The notes below the pieces were generated by a model, which saw only the letters and a list, made by a program, of their open reading frames with translations, did no database searches and was not told where the DNA came from. Shown here one piece after another: positions 33,543-42,557 of a stretch of 64,000 nucleotides of DNA. The DNA is from CAVVSD01 sp963757125 (GTDB taxonomy: Bacteria > Actinomycetota > Thermoleophilia > Solirubrobacterales > Solirubrobacteraceae): contig CAVWQP010000005.1 of assembly GCA_963757125.1 (NCBI GenBank), forward strand, positions 186,001 through 250,000, given 5' to 3'. How positions within the stretch are numbered: the first letter of the stretch is position 1; every line of letters begins with the position of its first letter. The position numbers and the translations under genes are program-made.

Positions 33543-35261
33543 GTGGCGAGGTGGTCCATACTCGCTTCCGTGGGCGTCCCCCACATCCGCTCCGCATCCC
33601 CGGCCGATGGCGACGCCCGGCCGCCGTCCGACGACGTCGAGCTGTACCACCGGACGTACACGACGCTGCTCCGGTCCTCGGGTGAGACGTGGCTGCGCGT
33701 GCTCGAGCCGGTTCACCGCGCGATGGGCTCGAGCCTGCACGGGCTGGCCGCGTCCGACGACATCGACCTCGGGGCGCTCATCTACGCCTGCCGCCGCCTG
33801 CCGGCCGACGTCTACACCGCGCGACGCGTCGTCCTCGGGCAGGAGGCGGTGCAGTTCTCGCGCGCCGGGATGCAGATCATCGAGTGGGAGCCACGCGAGG
33901 CGCCGGCGAGGCGGCGCCGGTGGTTCGCCGACGACGCGGGGACGCTCGCGGTCCTGCTCGCGAGCGGCTCGGACCTCGACGACCTCGTCCCGACGCTCGT
34001 CGCGTACCAGCTCGAGTGGAACAAGCTGCACCGGCTGCTGATCACCGCGCCGCATGTCGACGCCGACGCCGACGCCGCGACGTGTGCCAGGACGCTCGGC
34101 GGCACCGAGGACGACTGGGACCGGCTGCTCGACGCGCTGGGCGCGACGCTCGCGGAGGTGCGCGACGCCTCCCTCGACCTGCGCATCCGGATGCTCGGGG
34201 GCAGCGCGGTCGGCTACGCGCGGATCACACGACGCTGGTGGACGCCGGTGCAGCGGATGCTCGCCGATCTGGGTGTCGCCGACCGCCCGCTGTACCTCGT
34301 CTCCTCGAACACCCACTCCCTGGCGAACCTCCTCAGCGGTCTCCCGCGCACGCACGAGGACGAGGTGGTCCGCTGGATCGACCGTGTCGGACCGCAGGAC
34401 CTGCGCGACGAGCTCGGGCGCTTCCGCGAGGGGCGGGCACGCGGGTCGTGGGAGAACTTCCTCTACTACGCCGGGCGGGATGCGCTGGAGCCCCGCAGCG
34501 CCGAGGAGCGTGCGACGGGCGTGACCCATCTCTCGAGCGAGACCGCGCTCCGGGTGAGCGCCCAGGTCATGCCGCTCGAGCGCCTGCGACCCGAGCTGTT
34601 CGACTCCCGGCTGAGTGACGTCGACCCCGCAGCGCTGGCCGGCGCCGAAGGCGTCATCGTCAACATCGAGTACCCGCTCGGCCTCGCCGCGTACAACATC
34701 CTGCGCGAGATCACGACCGCGTCCGACACCCTCCGCGGCGTCTATGTGCTGGGCAAGGCAGCGACGCTGAACGCAGCGGTCGGCGACGTGATGCTGTCCA
34801 GCGTCATCTTCGACGAGCACTCGCGGTCGACGTACTGGCTGGACAACGCCTTCTCGGTCGAGGACATCGCGCCCTACCTCCTGTTCGGATCGGGGCTCGA
34901 CAACCAGCGGGCAGTCACGGTGAAGTCGACGTTCCTGCAGAACCGCGAGTACCTCGACCTCTACTACCGGGAGGCCTTCACCGTCGTCGAGATGGAGGCC
35001 GGGCCCTTCTGCAACGCGGTCTACGAGATCGCCGACGTCGATCGTCACCCGACCGGCGAGGCGGTGAACTTCGCCAAGCTCCCGATCGACCTCGGGATCA
35101 TCCACTACGCCTCCGACACGCCGTACACGCAGGCGCGCACGCTCGGCGCGCGAGGGCTCTCCTACTACGGCATGGATTCGACGTACGCGGCGACGGTCGC
35201 GATCGCGCGGCGGATCCTCACGCTGGAGGGTGCCATCGGCCGGGCGTCGCCCGGCGCCTGA
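33543..35261 (+). CDS. Large uncharacterised protein (DUF6909-like)
   Basis: 572 residues from GTG 33543 (GTG 33570 is also possible). I know no function for it. It starts with ELYHRTYTTLLRSSGETWLR and an all-helical N-terminal half, which resembles what I recall of DUF6909. The C-terminal 180 residues look like a nucleoside-phosphorylase-type domain: LRGVYVLGKAATLNAAVGDV, FTVVEMEAGPFCNAVYEI (compare EMEA of MTA/SAH nucleosidases) and LGARGLSYYGMDSTYAATVA. It could therefore bind or cleave a nucleoside-like ligand; this is inference. It is divergent from the flavin monooxygenase/DMFase operon and convergent with a TetR gene. Confidence 0.72.
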   Translation: MARWSILASVGVPHIRSASPADGDARPPSDDVELYHRTYTTLLRSSGETWLRVLEPVHRAMGSSLHGLAASDDIDLGALIYACRRLPADVYTARRVVLGQEAVQFSRAGMQIIEWEPREAPARRRRWFADDAGTLAVLLASGSDLDDLVPTLVAYQLEWNKLHRLLITAPHVDADADAATCARTLGGTEDDWDRLLDALGATLAEVRDASLDLRIRMLGGSAVGYARITRRWWTPVQRMLADLGVADRPLYLVSSNTHSLANLLSGLPRTHEDEVVRWIDRVGPQDLRDELGRFREGRARGSWENFLYYAGRDALEPRSAEERATGVTHLSSETALRVSAQVMPLERLRPELFDSRLSDVDPAALAGAEGVIVNIEYPLGLAAYNILREITTASDTLRGVYVLGKAATLNAAVGDVMLSSVIFDEHSRSTYWLDNAFSVEDIAPYLLFGSGLDNQRAVTVKSTFLQNREYLDLYYREAFTVVEMEAGPFCNAVYEIADVDRHPTGEAVNFAKLPIDLGIIHYASDTPYTQARTLGARGLSYYGMDSTYAATVAIARRILTLEGAIGRASPGA

Positions 35262-35277
35262 CCCACCGACCGACGAA

Positions 35278-35916
35278 TCAGACGCTGCGCAGCAGCGCGA
35301 GCCACTCGTCCGCCAGCCCGTCCAGGACGAGATCGCGGTCCACCGGCGCATGGCCGATGACGACGAACCAGCACATGCGCTCGAGTCCGACCAGCTTCGA
35401 CACCACGCGGACGCGCTGACGTTCGCGCTCCTCGCCCGACAGGTGCTCCCAGAGGCGAGGCATCGCGTCGACCATCTGCTCCAGGCCCTGCCACCAGCGG
35501 CGGGCGACGTTCGGCTCGACAGGGATCGCCTGGTGGTGGGCGTCGACGAGGGCGCGGTTGGCCTCGAAGAACGACAGGACTCGCGCCAGCCAGGCCCGGA
35601 CGTCGTCGAACGTCGGAGCCTCGAGCGCGCCGACGGGTGCGACCGTCGCGATGACGTCGTCGTGCATCCCGTCCATGAGCGCGAGGACGACGTCGGCCTT
35701 GCCGCCGTAGTGCAGGTAGAACGTCGCGCGGTTCGCCCCCGCGCGTTTGGCGATGCCGTCCGCGGTCGCCGAGGCATAGCCGACCTCCTCGAAGAGCTCG
35801 AGCGCGGCGTCCGCGAGCCGCCGCCGCGTGAGCCTGCGCTGCTCGTCGCGCAGCGTCCCACGACCGGCCGGCTCCGGACGCCGGCGGCGGCGCTCGCTCG
35901 CTGCGGAGTCGGCCAT
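35278..35916 (-). CDS. TetR/AcrR family regulator
   Basis: 212 residues. After a basic 20-residue N-tail, a TetR HTH: RLADAALELFEEVGYASAT then IAKRAGANRATFYLHYGGKA (about 34-75). The C-terminal ligand domain is typical in length. It is followed upstream on the same strand by the serine hydrolase gene, 10 bases away, so it is likely cotranscribed with it or controls the SDR/hydrolase pair. Confidence 0.9.
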   Translation of the reverse strand: MADSAASERRRRRPEPAGRGTLRDEQRRLTRRRLADAALELFEEVGYASATADGIAKRAGANRATFYLHYGGKADVVLALMDGMHDDVIATVAPVGALEAPTFDDVRAWLARVLSFFEANRALVDAHHQAIPVEPNVARRWWQGLEQMVDAMPRLWEHLSGEERERQRVRVVSKLVGLERMCWFVVIGHAPVDRDLVLDGLADEWLALLRSV

Positions 35917-35926
35917 CGCAGCGAGT

Positions 35927-37105
35927 CTAGGCCGCCACGACGGCGGCCTGGGCGAGGTCGGAGAGGCGCTGGAAGCGCTGCAGGTTCGCCGATTCCTCCA
36001 TGACACCGGATGTGAGGCAGACGAACGTGAGGTCGCGCTCCGGATCGATCCAGAACTGCGACGAGCCGGCGCCGAAATTGCCGTGCGTCCGCGGCGTCGA
36101 CAGCGTCCCGAAGGGCTCGACGAAGATCCCCTCCCCGCGCAGCATGAACCCGAGGCCCACGGACGCCGGCGGCACGTCCCAGCCCATCGCCGTGTAGAGC
36201 ATCTTGTACAGCTCGTTCGGCGCGTCGCCGGTCTGGTTGCGCGTCGCCAGGTCGAGGATCCCGGGTGAGAGAACCCGTGCGCCGTCGAGCTCGCCGCCCC
36301 GGCGGATCATCTCGGTGAAACGGAAGACGTCCTCCGCGGAGGAGACGCATCCCACCCACGGCATCTCGGCGTCCTCGTCGATGATGTCGTTCATCACCTC
36401 GATGTCCTCCGGGCCGAGCCAGCCACCCGCGGGGAAGCGCGCCACGACGGGCACCAGGCGGTCCGCCCACGCCTTCGGGGCACCGAGCCGCGTGCTGGTC
36501 ATCCCGAGCGGCTCGAGCAGCTCACGGTCGAGGACCTCGCGGAAGCTGCCCGCGCCATGGACACGCCGCACCCCCTCGCCGAGCAGCGCATGGGCGAGCG
36601 CCGGCGAGTACTGCACCCGGTCGCCCGGCTCACCGATGAGATCCAGCTCGCCGATCGCGGTGATCACGGCAGACAGGTCGCCGAGCTGCTCGTAGGGCAC
36701 CGGCGTGGGTGTGGGCACGAGCGCTGCGCGATGCGTCAGCAGGTCTGCGATCGTCACACGCGGCTTGTGCATGCCGCGAAAGCGGTCCGTGCCCAGGAAC
36801 TCCGGGACCACATCGGCGATCGGTGTGGTGAGCGCGAGCAGTCCGCGGTCGACGGCGTTGAGCACGAGCGCGTTCGTGAACGCCTTCGTCATGGAGAAGA
36901 TGCGGAACACGTCGTCGTGCTGCGCCGCGCGTCCGGTCTCGCGGTGCGCGAAGCCGATCGCCTCGTGCAGGCCGACCTCTCCGTGGCGGGCCACGATGAC
37001 GACCGCGCCGTCGTAGCGCCCCTCCTCGATGTCCTGCTCGACGCGGGACCTCAGCCGCCGGAGGCGCTCGGCGTCCAGGCCGCGTGCGGTGTGCTGGATG
37101 GTCAT
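35927..37105 (-). CDS. Beta-lactamase-fold serine hydrolase (class C/EstB-like esterase)
   Basis: 392 residues. Serine beta-lactamase-like fold with the SxxK motif at Ser71-Lys74 (FSMTKAFTNAL), a tyrosine motif in RVQYSPALAHALLG near 175 and a C-terminal FGAGSSQFWIDPERDLTF replacing the KTG triad. No signal peptide, so it is cytoplasmic and more probably an esterase (EstB-type) than a lactamase. ATG 37105 overlaps the SDR stop (ATGA), giving a coupled pair. Confidence 0.87.
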   Translation of the reverse strand: MTIQHTARGLDAERLRRLRSRVEQDIEEGRYDGAVVIVARHGEVGLHEAIGFAHRETGRAAQHDDVFRIFSMTKAFTNALVLNAVDRGLLALTTPIADVVPEFLGTDRFRGMHKPRVTIADLLTHRAALVPTPTPVPYEQLGDLSAVITAIGELDLIGEPGDRVQYSPALAHALLGEGVRRVHGAGSFREVLDRELLEPLGMTSTRLGAPKAWADRLVPVVARFPAGGWLGPEDIEVMNDIIDEDAEMPWVGCVSSAEDVFRFTEMIRRGGELDGARVLSPGILDLATRNQTGDAPNELYKMLYTAMGWDVPPASVGLGFMLRGEGIFVEPFGTLSTPRTHGNFGAGSSQFWIDPERDLTFVCLTSGVMEESANLQRFQRLSDLAQAAVVAA

Positions 37106-37836
37106 GCGGTGGCTCCTCCGTCGACTGGCATGGCGACCCCGGTGACGAACGACGCCGCGTCCGAGCAGAGCCACACGACCGCGGCTGCGATCTCCTCCGG
37201 CTCCGCGTAGCGCTTGATCGCCTGGATCTCCGGAAGGACGTCGTGGATCTCCGGCGGCAGCTTGTCGGTGATGCCCGTGCGCACCGCCGCCGGGCAGATC
37301 GCGTTGACGCGGATGTTCTGCGCCGCGTGCTCCTTCGCCGCCGTCTTCGTCAGGCCGAGCACGGCGTGCTTGCTGGCGACGTATGCGCCTAGCGTCGGCG
37401 CCCCGATGACGCCCGCGAGCGAGGACGTGTTGACGATCGCTCCCCCACCCCCCTCGATCATCGCCGGGATCTGCGCCTTCATCCCGGACCACACGCCCCA
37501 CAGGTTCACGCGCAGGACGCGCTCGAAGTCGGCGTCATCGGTGTCCACGATGAGCGCGGAGTGGTCGATGCCCGCGTTGTTGTGCGCGAAGTCCAACCGC
37601 CCGTAGTGCTCGAGCGTCGCGTCGACCAGCGCCTGGCACTCCTGCGCCACCGCGACGTCGCAGGTCACGAACGTCGCCGTGCCGCCGGCTGCCGCGATCC
37701 GGCTGACCGTCTCCTCCCCACCCTCGCGCTGGGACTCGAGGTCGCTGACGACGACCGAGGCGCCCGTGGCCGCGAAGGCGATCGCCGACGCGCGACCGAT
37801 GCCGCTCGCCGCGCCGGTGACCAACCCGGCCCTCAT
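37102..37836 (-). CDS. SDR family NAD(P)-dependent oxidoreductase
   Basis: 244 residues, classical short-chain dehydrogenase. VTGAASGIGRASAIAF cofactor motif, NNAG in FAHNNAGIDHSA, catalytic Ser in IVNTSSLAGVIG, and YxxxK in AYVASKHAVLG. Asp at VVVSDLES favours NAD. First gene of the SDR-esterase(-TetR) run and divergent from the second O-demethylase across a 110-base promoter region with a palindrome. Substrate unknown. Confidence 0.92.
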   Translation of the reverse strand: MRAGLVTGAASGIGRASAIAFAATGASVVVSDLESQREGGEETVSRIAAAGGTATFVTCDVAVAQECQALVDATLEHYGRLDFAHNNAGIDHSALIVDTDDADFERVLRVNLWGVWSGMKAQIPAMIEGGGGAIVNTSSLAGVIGAPTLGAYVASKHAVLGLTKTAAKEHAAQNIRVNAICPAAVRTGITDKLPPEIHDVLPEIQAIKRYAEPEEIAAAVVWLCSDAASFVTGVAMPVDGGATA

Positions 37837-37869
37837 CCTTGGATCATCCCTCTCGCTTTCGAACGACAG

Positions 37870-37897
37870 TTGTCGACTGACGCGTCAACCGTATATG
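37870..37897. promoter_or_regulatory. Promoter with overlapping palindrome upstream of O-demethylase/P450
   Basis: A sigma70-like promoter reading rightward, TTGTCG (37870-37875), 16-base spacer, TATATG (37892-37897). The spacer contains the perfect palindrome TGACGCGTCA (37878-37887), well placed for a repressor to block RNA polymerase. Confidence 0.45.
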
Positions 37898-37946
37898 GTC
37901 CGGGCCAGGGAAGCGAGCCGAACGACGTCTGGAGAGTGTGCGGAGC

Positions 37947-39269
37947 ATGAGCCTGTCCCCGTTCGCGGACCTGCGTGGTCTGCCGTACTACGACGAACCC
38001 AGCCTGCACATGAACCTCGCGGGCCAGCTGTGGGGGTGGGAGTTCGAGGGCTGGAAGCCCGAGAGCATGTCCTGGAAGACCGGCTGCTACATCCACGGCG
38101 GCCTGTCGCGCCAGCAGACGATCTTCCGCGGCCCCGACGTCAAGGAGTTCTTCTCCTCGATCCTCGTCAACAGCCTCGAGAACTTCCCGGTCGGGTCGAT
38201 GAAGCACGGGATCTACTGCAACGAGGACGGCCTGATGACCGCCCACGCGATCCTGCAGCGCAACGACGAGCACGAGTACCGCTTCTACGCCGGCCAGCCC
38301 TGGCCGCACTACAAGCTCATGAGCTCGGGCGGCCGCTACGACGTCGAGATCGACCCCAGCCCCGCCTACCTCTTCCAGATCGCCGGGCCCACATCGCTGG
38401 AGACGTTGGAGCGCGCGACCGGCGAGAGCCTCCGCGACATCGCCTTCCTTCGCTTCCGCGGGGCGAAGATCAACGGGACGACCGTCGAGGTCGGCCGCAT
38501 CGGCATGTCGGGCAACCTCGCCTACGAGCTGCGTGGCCCGCTCGCCGACGGCCCGGACATCTACGACGCCGTGGTCAAGGCGGGCAAGGACCTCGGCATC
38601 CAGCGCCTCGGCTGGAAGACGTACCTCGTCAACCACGTCGAGGGCGGCTTCCCCCAGATGAACTGGCAGTTCTACAGCGCCGCCGACCTCGATCCCGGCT
38701 ACATGGGGATGGTGGCTGCCAGCGGGTTCAGCCCGCCCGTCAACATCTCCGGCAGCGTCGACCCCGCCGACGTGCGGGCACGCCTGCGCACCCCGGTGGA
38801 GGTCGGCTGGCAGCGCGCGGTGAAGTTCGACCACGACTTCGTCGGCCGCGCCGCGCTCGAGGCCGAGGTCGCGAACCCGAAGCGGACGATCGCCACGCTG
38901 CGCTGGAACCCCGACGACGTCGTCGACATCTACGCCTCCCTGCTGCAACCCGGCGAGGAGTACAAGACCATCGACCTCCCCACCTCACCGCCGTGGACGG
39001 AGGGCATGAACAGCCACGCCGACCACCTGCTCAAGGACGGCGCGTCGATCGGCTGGTCCTCCGGCACCATCTACAGCTACTACTACCGCGAGGTCCTGTC
39101 CCACGCCTGCCTCGACGTCGACCAGGCCGAGATCGGCAACGAGGTCGTCGTCCAGTGGGGCGACCACGGCGGGCGCATCAAGGACGTCCGCGCCACCGTC
39201 GAGCGCTTCCCGTATCTGACCGACCCGCGCAACAGCGACGTCGACACCGCCACGCTGGCGCCGAGCTGA
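37947..39269 (+). CDS. GcvT-fold probable tetrahydrofolate-dependent aromatic O-demethylase (copy 2)
   Basis: 440 residues, paralogue of the proteins at 13874 and 61251. Shared landmarks: GWEFEGWKPESMSWKTGCYI near residue 35, YLFQIAGPTSLETLERATGE, RIGMSGNLAYELRGPLADG, QRLGWKTYLVNHVEGGFPQ, KFDHDFVGRAALEAEV, and TIYSYYYREVLS. Compared with LigM-type enzymes the length and order agree. It forms an operon with the cytochrome P450 (ATG overlaps its TGA), so aryl methyl ether cleavage may be attacked by two chemistries, or the P450 prepares the substrate (inference). Expression is probably controlled at the palindrome upstream. Confidence 0.8.
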   Translation: MSLSPFADLRGLPYYDEPSLHMNLAGQLWGWEFEGWKPESMSWKTGCYIHGGLSRQQTIFRGPDVKEFFSSILVNSLENFPVGSMKHGIYCNEDGLMTAHAILQRNDEHEYRFYAGQPWPHYKLMSSGGRYDVEIDPSPAYLFQIAGPTSLETLERATGESLRDIAFLRFRGAKINGTTVEVGRIGMSGNLAYELRGPLADGPDIYDAVVKAGKDLGIQRLGWKTYLVNHVEGGFPQMNWQFYSAADLDPGYMGMVAASGFSPPVNISGSVDPADVRARLRTPVEVGWQRAVKFDHDFVGRAALEAEVANPKRTIATLRWNPDDVVDIYASLLQPGEEYKTIDLPTSPPWTEGMNSHADHLLKDGASIGWSSGTIYSYYYREVLSHACLDVDQAEIGNEVVVQWGDHGGRIKDVRATVERFPYLTDPRNSDVDTATLAPS

Positions 39270-40561
39270 TGCCGGACACCTCGCGCCCGGCCGCGCCGGC
39301 CGGCTTCGACCTCATCGGCGAGGCGAGCTTCACGGACCCCGCAGGTCTCTTCGCGACCGTCCGCGACGAGTCTCCCGTGTTCTTCTACGAGCCGATCGCG
39401 CGGTGGATCGTGTCGCGGCGCGAGGACGTCGAGCGCTGGATCGGCGACTTCGCCACGTTCTCCAACGTCGGCAACTTCGACCCCGGCGCCGTGCCCCCGG
39501 CGTATCGCCACCGGATCGCACCGGAGCTGCTCGTGCAGGGCATCGTCTCGCTCGACCCGCCCGACCACACCGTCCGCCGCAAGGTCGTGCAGCGGGGGTT
39601 CACGCGCGGGCACATGGAGGCGCTGAGGCCGGAGATCACCGAGCGGGCGCACCGGCTGATCGACGACTTCGCGGCCGTCGGCTCCTGCGATCTGATGAAC
39701 GTCTACGCGCTCGAGCTCACGACGCAGACCATCTGCGCCCTCCTCGACCTGCCGGCGCGTGACGAGGCGTGGTTTCGCGGCATCCGCTTCGACAGCTTCC
39801 GGGTGCTCGCCGCCGCGCAGGAGCCCATTCCGGAGAACGAGGTCACCGAGGTGTGGGACCGCTACGCAGCGGCGCACGAGCGGCTGCGGGAGATCGTCGA
39901 AGAGCGACGCGACGGCGACGGCAGCGACGTGATCTCCGTGATGGCGAGGGCCAGGGACGCCGACGGCCGGCCGGTGCTCAGCACCGAGTGGATCGCGCTG
40001 CACGTGACGGAGATCGCGGCGGCGGGGACGGACACGACGGCGCAGCTCATCTGCAACGCGGTCATGTTCCTCACCGAGCACCCCGATCAGGTCGCCGAGG
40101 CGATCGCCGATCCCGGCCTGTGGGTCCGGGTCGTCGAGGAGGCCCTGCGCCGGCGCCCGTCCGCGCCGTTCGTGTCACGCCGCGCCACCCGTGACGTCGA
40201 GATCGCGGGCGTGACGATCCCCGAGGGCGACTGGGTCTGGTTCTCGCTGGCGAGTGCCTCCAACGATCCCGCCGCGTACGCCGAGCCGGAGCGCTTCGAC
40301 ATCCATCGGCCCGATCCGGCCGACCACTTCGCGTTCAGCAAGGGACGCCACGCGTGCGAAGGCTCGCCGCTCGCCCGCGTCGAGGCGCAGATCGGGCTGC
40401 GCGTGCTCTTCGAGCGACTCCCCGATCTGCGCATCGTCCCCGACCAGCCCCTGAACTTCGCACCGCTGGCGATGCTGCCGCTGCGGCTCAGCATGCCCGT
40501 CACCTGGACGCCGCCCACGGAGCCGGCGCGACCGGAGCCCGGTCCGCGATCGCCGTTGTGA
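39269..40561 (+). CDS. Cytochrome P450
   Basis: 430 residues, soluble bacterial P450. I-helix EIAAAGTDTTAQLICNA with the acidic-Thr pair, ExxR in VVEEALRRRPSAPF, and the heme loop FAFSKGRHACEGSPLARVE with Cys363. It needs ferredoxin and reductase, which are not adjacent. It overlaps the O-demethylase stop by 1 base (TGATG), so it is coupled to it. Aromatic O-dealkylation or ring hydroxylation is a fair guess from context. Its last 62 bases overlap the convergent pabBC gene. Confidence 0.93.
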   Translation: MPDTSRPAAPAGFDLIGEASFTDPAGLFATVRDESPVFFYEPIARWIVSRREDVERWIGDFATFSNVGNFDPGAVPPAYRHRIAPELLVQGIVSLDPPDHTVRRKVVQRGFTRGHMEALRPEITERAHRLIDDFAAVGSCDLMNVYALELTTQTICALLDLPARDEAWFRGIRFDSFRVLAAAQEPIPENEVTEVWDRYAAAHERLREIVEERRDGDGSDVISVMARARDADGRPVLSTEWIALHVTEIAAAGTDTTAQLICNAVMFLTEHPDQVAEAIADPGLWVRVVEEALRRRPSAPFVSRRATRDVEIAGVTIPEGDWVWFSLASASNDPAAYAEPERFDIHRPDPADHFAFSKGRHACEGSPLARVEAQIGLRVLFERLPDLRIVPDQPLNFAPLAMLPLRLSMPVTWTPPTEPARPEPGPRSPL

Positions 40562-42521
40562 CCGGGCCGGACGCACCACACGCCCGGATGCCGCGCAGCG
40601 CGCTGGCCAGGATGACCTCGCTCGCCGAGCTCATCTCGTCCAGCAGCAAGGGCCGGATGGCGACCGGGACGCCGGCCGCCCGGGCGCGTCGCAGCGCGAC
40701 GGTCCTCGTGACGCTCGGAAGGATCCGGCCGTCGAGCGGCGGCGCGACGAGCGTTCCGCCGATGACGGCCAGGACCGCCGCAGCGCCCGCCTCGAGCACG
40801 AGGCCGTCGAGGTCGACGAGCAACGGGTGTGCCGGGGCGACCGCGTCCGCGAGCGCGTCGATCCAGCGTCGGTCGCGCCACTTGTGAGCACCGAGCCCGC
40901 CCGGGACCGTGACGGGCTCGATCGCCTCGGCCGTGACGGCTGCGACGGCCGGCCCCGGGTCGAGGACGACCCGGCCATCGCGATCCGCCAGCAGCCGCAG
41001 ACGCCCGGCGCCGGCCGCGGCCTCCGCCATCTCGCGGTCGATCATCGCCGGGAGCGCCATCCCGTAGAGCTCGCGCATCGAGGCCTCGAGACGCGCGAGG
41101 TGCAGCTCTCCGAGGACGGGCGCGCCACCCACGACCTTGATCGTCTCCAGCAGACCGCCGCGAGCGTCGGGGCGCCGCGCCGCGCGCGCTGACAGCCGCA
41201 GCGGCTGGGGAGCGCTCCCGGTCACGAACGACGGCGTGCTCGCGCCGATCGATTCCATGAGTGGACGTGCCTTGGTCAGTGCCTCGACGGCCTCCGCGTC
41301 GGGATCGGAGTCGGCCACGATGCCACCGCCGACGTCGAGCCAGATGCGCCCATCGTGCATCTCGAAGGTGCGGATGACGACGCTGAGCTCGAGCCCCGCG
41401 GCCGGGGACGCGAACCCGATGGCGCCGGTGAAGATCTCCCGCGGGCTGGACTCCAGCTCGTCGATCACCTCCACGGCGGCGATCTTCGGCGCGCCGGTGA
41501 CGGAGCCGGGCGGGAAGGCGGCGCGCAGCAGGTCGGCGTCATCGGTTCCCTGGCGACGGACCGCCGCGACCTCCGACACGAGGTGCCACACACCTGGATG
41601 CGCTTCCACGGACATGAGCTCCGGCACGTGCACGGTGCCGTAGCGCGCGATGCGCCCGAGGTCGTTTCGGACGAGGTCGACGATCATGACGTTCTCCGCG
41701 CGGTCCTTCTCGCTCGCCGCCAACTCGGCGCGAGCGTCGTCGCCGACACCCGGGCCCCGGCGACGGGTGCCCTTGATCGGCCGGCTGGACACCTCGTCGC
41801 CGTGGCGCTCGAGGAACAACTCGGGCGACAGGCTCGCGATCGCGCCCCAGGCGCCCTGGAGGAACGCCGCGCGATCCGGCGCCAAGCGGGCCACGACCCG
41901 CGCGAAGAGATCGACCGGCTCGCCGGTGAGCGTCGACTCCAGGCGCGTCGCGACGTTGGCCTGGTAGAGATCGCCGTTGACGATGCGCTCGCGCGCCGCC
42001 GCGACAGCCCGCGCGTGACCGGCGGGCGACGGCGTCATGCGCCACTCGGCCGTGCTCGTGTCGCCCGGTTCCAGCGACGATGCCGCGGCAAGGCGGGCGG
42101 CGAACTCGTCGCGGCGCGCGCGCAGGACCGCGTCGCGCTCTGGCGTCCACAGCGCCTCGAACCACCAGCGTCCCTCGGGGTCGAGGCGCAGAAGATGGTC
42201 GTAGTACGCGAGCGCGAACGGCGGCAGGCGCCGCGGCCGCAGAGCCGGACCCTCGGTGATCGCATAGCCCAGATAGCCGAACCACCCGCCGCCGACGAAG
42301 CCCTCCTCGGCGTCGCGCGGCGGATCGCCCGCAGCCGCGATCGTGGCGAAGGGGTCTGCGGTCGGCGCCGCGCGCCGCACCGGCCGCGAGCCGACGAGCC
42401 CGCCTCCTCCCGACCAGCGGCCGACGAGGGCGAAAGCGTCCGCCTCTCCGCGGACGAGCAGCGCTTCGTGTCCGGGGGCGATCCGGCCCTCGAGGGGCTC
42501 GCGCAGGGCGACCGTCACCAC
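40500..42521 (-). CDS. Fused aminodeoxychorismate synthase component I and aminodeoxychorismate lyase
   Basis: 673 residues. The N-terminal two thirds is a chorismate-binding PabB/TrpE domain: RERIVNGDLYQANVATRLES, FLERHGDEVSSRPIKGTRRR, EKDRAENVMIVDLVRNDLGR, FPPGSVTGAPKIAAVEVID. The last third (from about 440) is a PabC-like aminotransferase-IV domain: GGLLETIKVVGGAPVLGELH, HKWRDRRWIDALADA. Together they make 4-aminobenzoate for folate. GTG 42521 is the start; the amidotransferase subunit PabA is not adjacent. Folate supply is relevant to the folate-dependent O-demethylases here, though the gene may simply be housekeeping. Confidence 0.9.
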   Translation of the reverse strand: MVTVALREPLEGRIAPGHEALLVRGEADAFALVGRWSGGGGLVGSRPVRRAAPTADPFATIAAAGDPPRDAEEGFVGGGWFGYLGYAITEGPALRPRRLPPFALAYYDHLLRLDPEGRWWFEALWTPERDAVLRARRDEFAARLAAASSLEPGDTSTAEWRMTPSPAGHARAVAAARERIVNGDLYQANVATRLESTLTGEPVDLFARVVARLAPDRAAFLQGAWGAIASLSPELFLERHGDEVSSRPIKGTRRRGPGVGDDARAELAASEKDRAENVMIVDLVRNDLGRIARYGTVHVPELMSVEAHPGVWHLVSEVAAVRRQGTDDADLLRAAFPPGSVTGAPKIAAVEVIDELESSPREIFTGAIGFASPAAGLELSVVIRTFEMHDGRIWLDVGGGIVADSDPDAEAVEALTKARPLMESIGASTPSFVTGSAPQPLRLSARAARRPDARGGLLETIKVVGGAPVLGELHLARLEASMRELYGMALPAMIDREMAEAAAGAGRLRLLADRDGRVVLDPGPAVAAVTAEAIEPVTVPGGLGAHKWRDRRWIDALADAVAPAHPLLVDLDGLVLEAGAAAVLAVIGGTLVAPPLDGRILPSVTRTVALRRARAAGVPVAIRPLLLDEMSSASEVILASALRGIRACGASGPVTTAIADRAPVAPAPWAASR

Positions 42522-42557
42522 CGCATCGTCGCATGGTGCCCCATGCGCGATCGTGAC

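Noticed and set aside
35927..37105. Antibiotic-resistance beta-lactamase
   Set aside because: No signal peptide, no KTG motif, and linkage to an SDR favour an EstB-like esterase.
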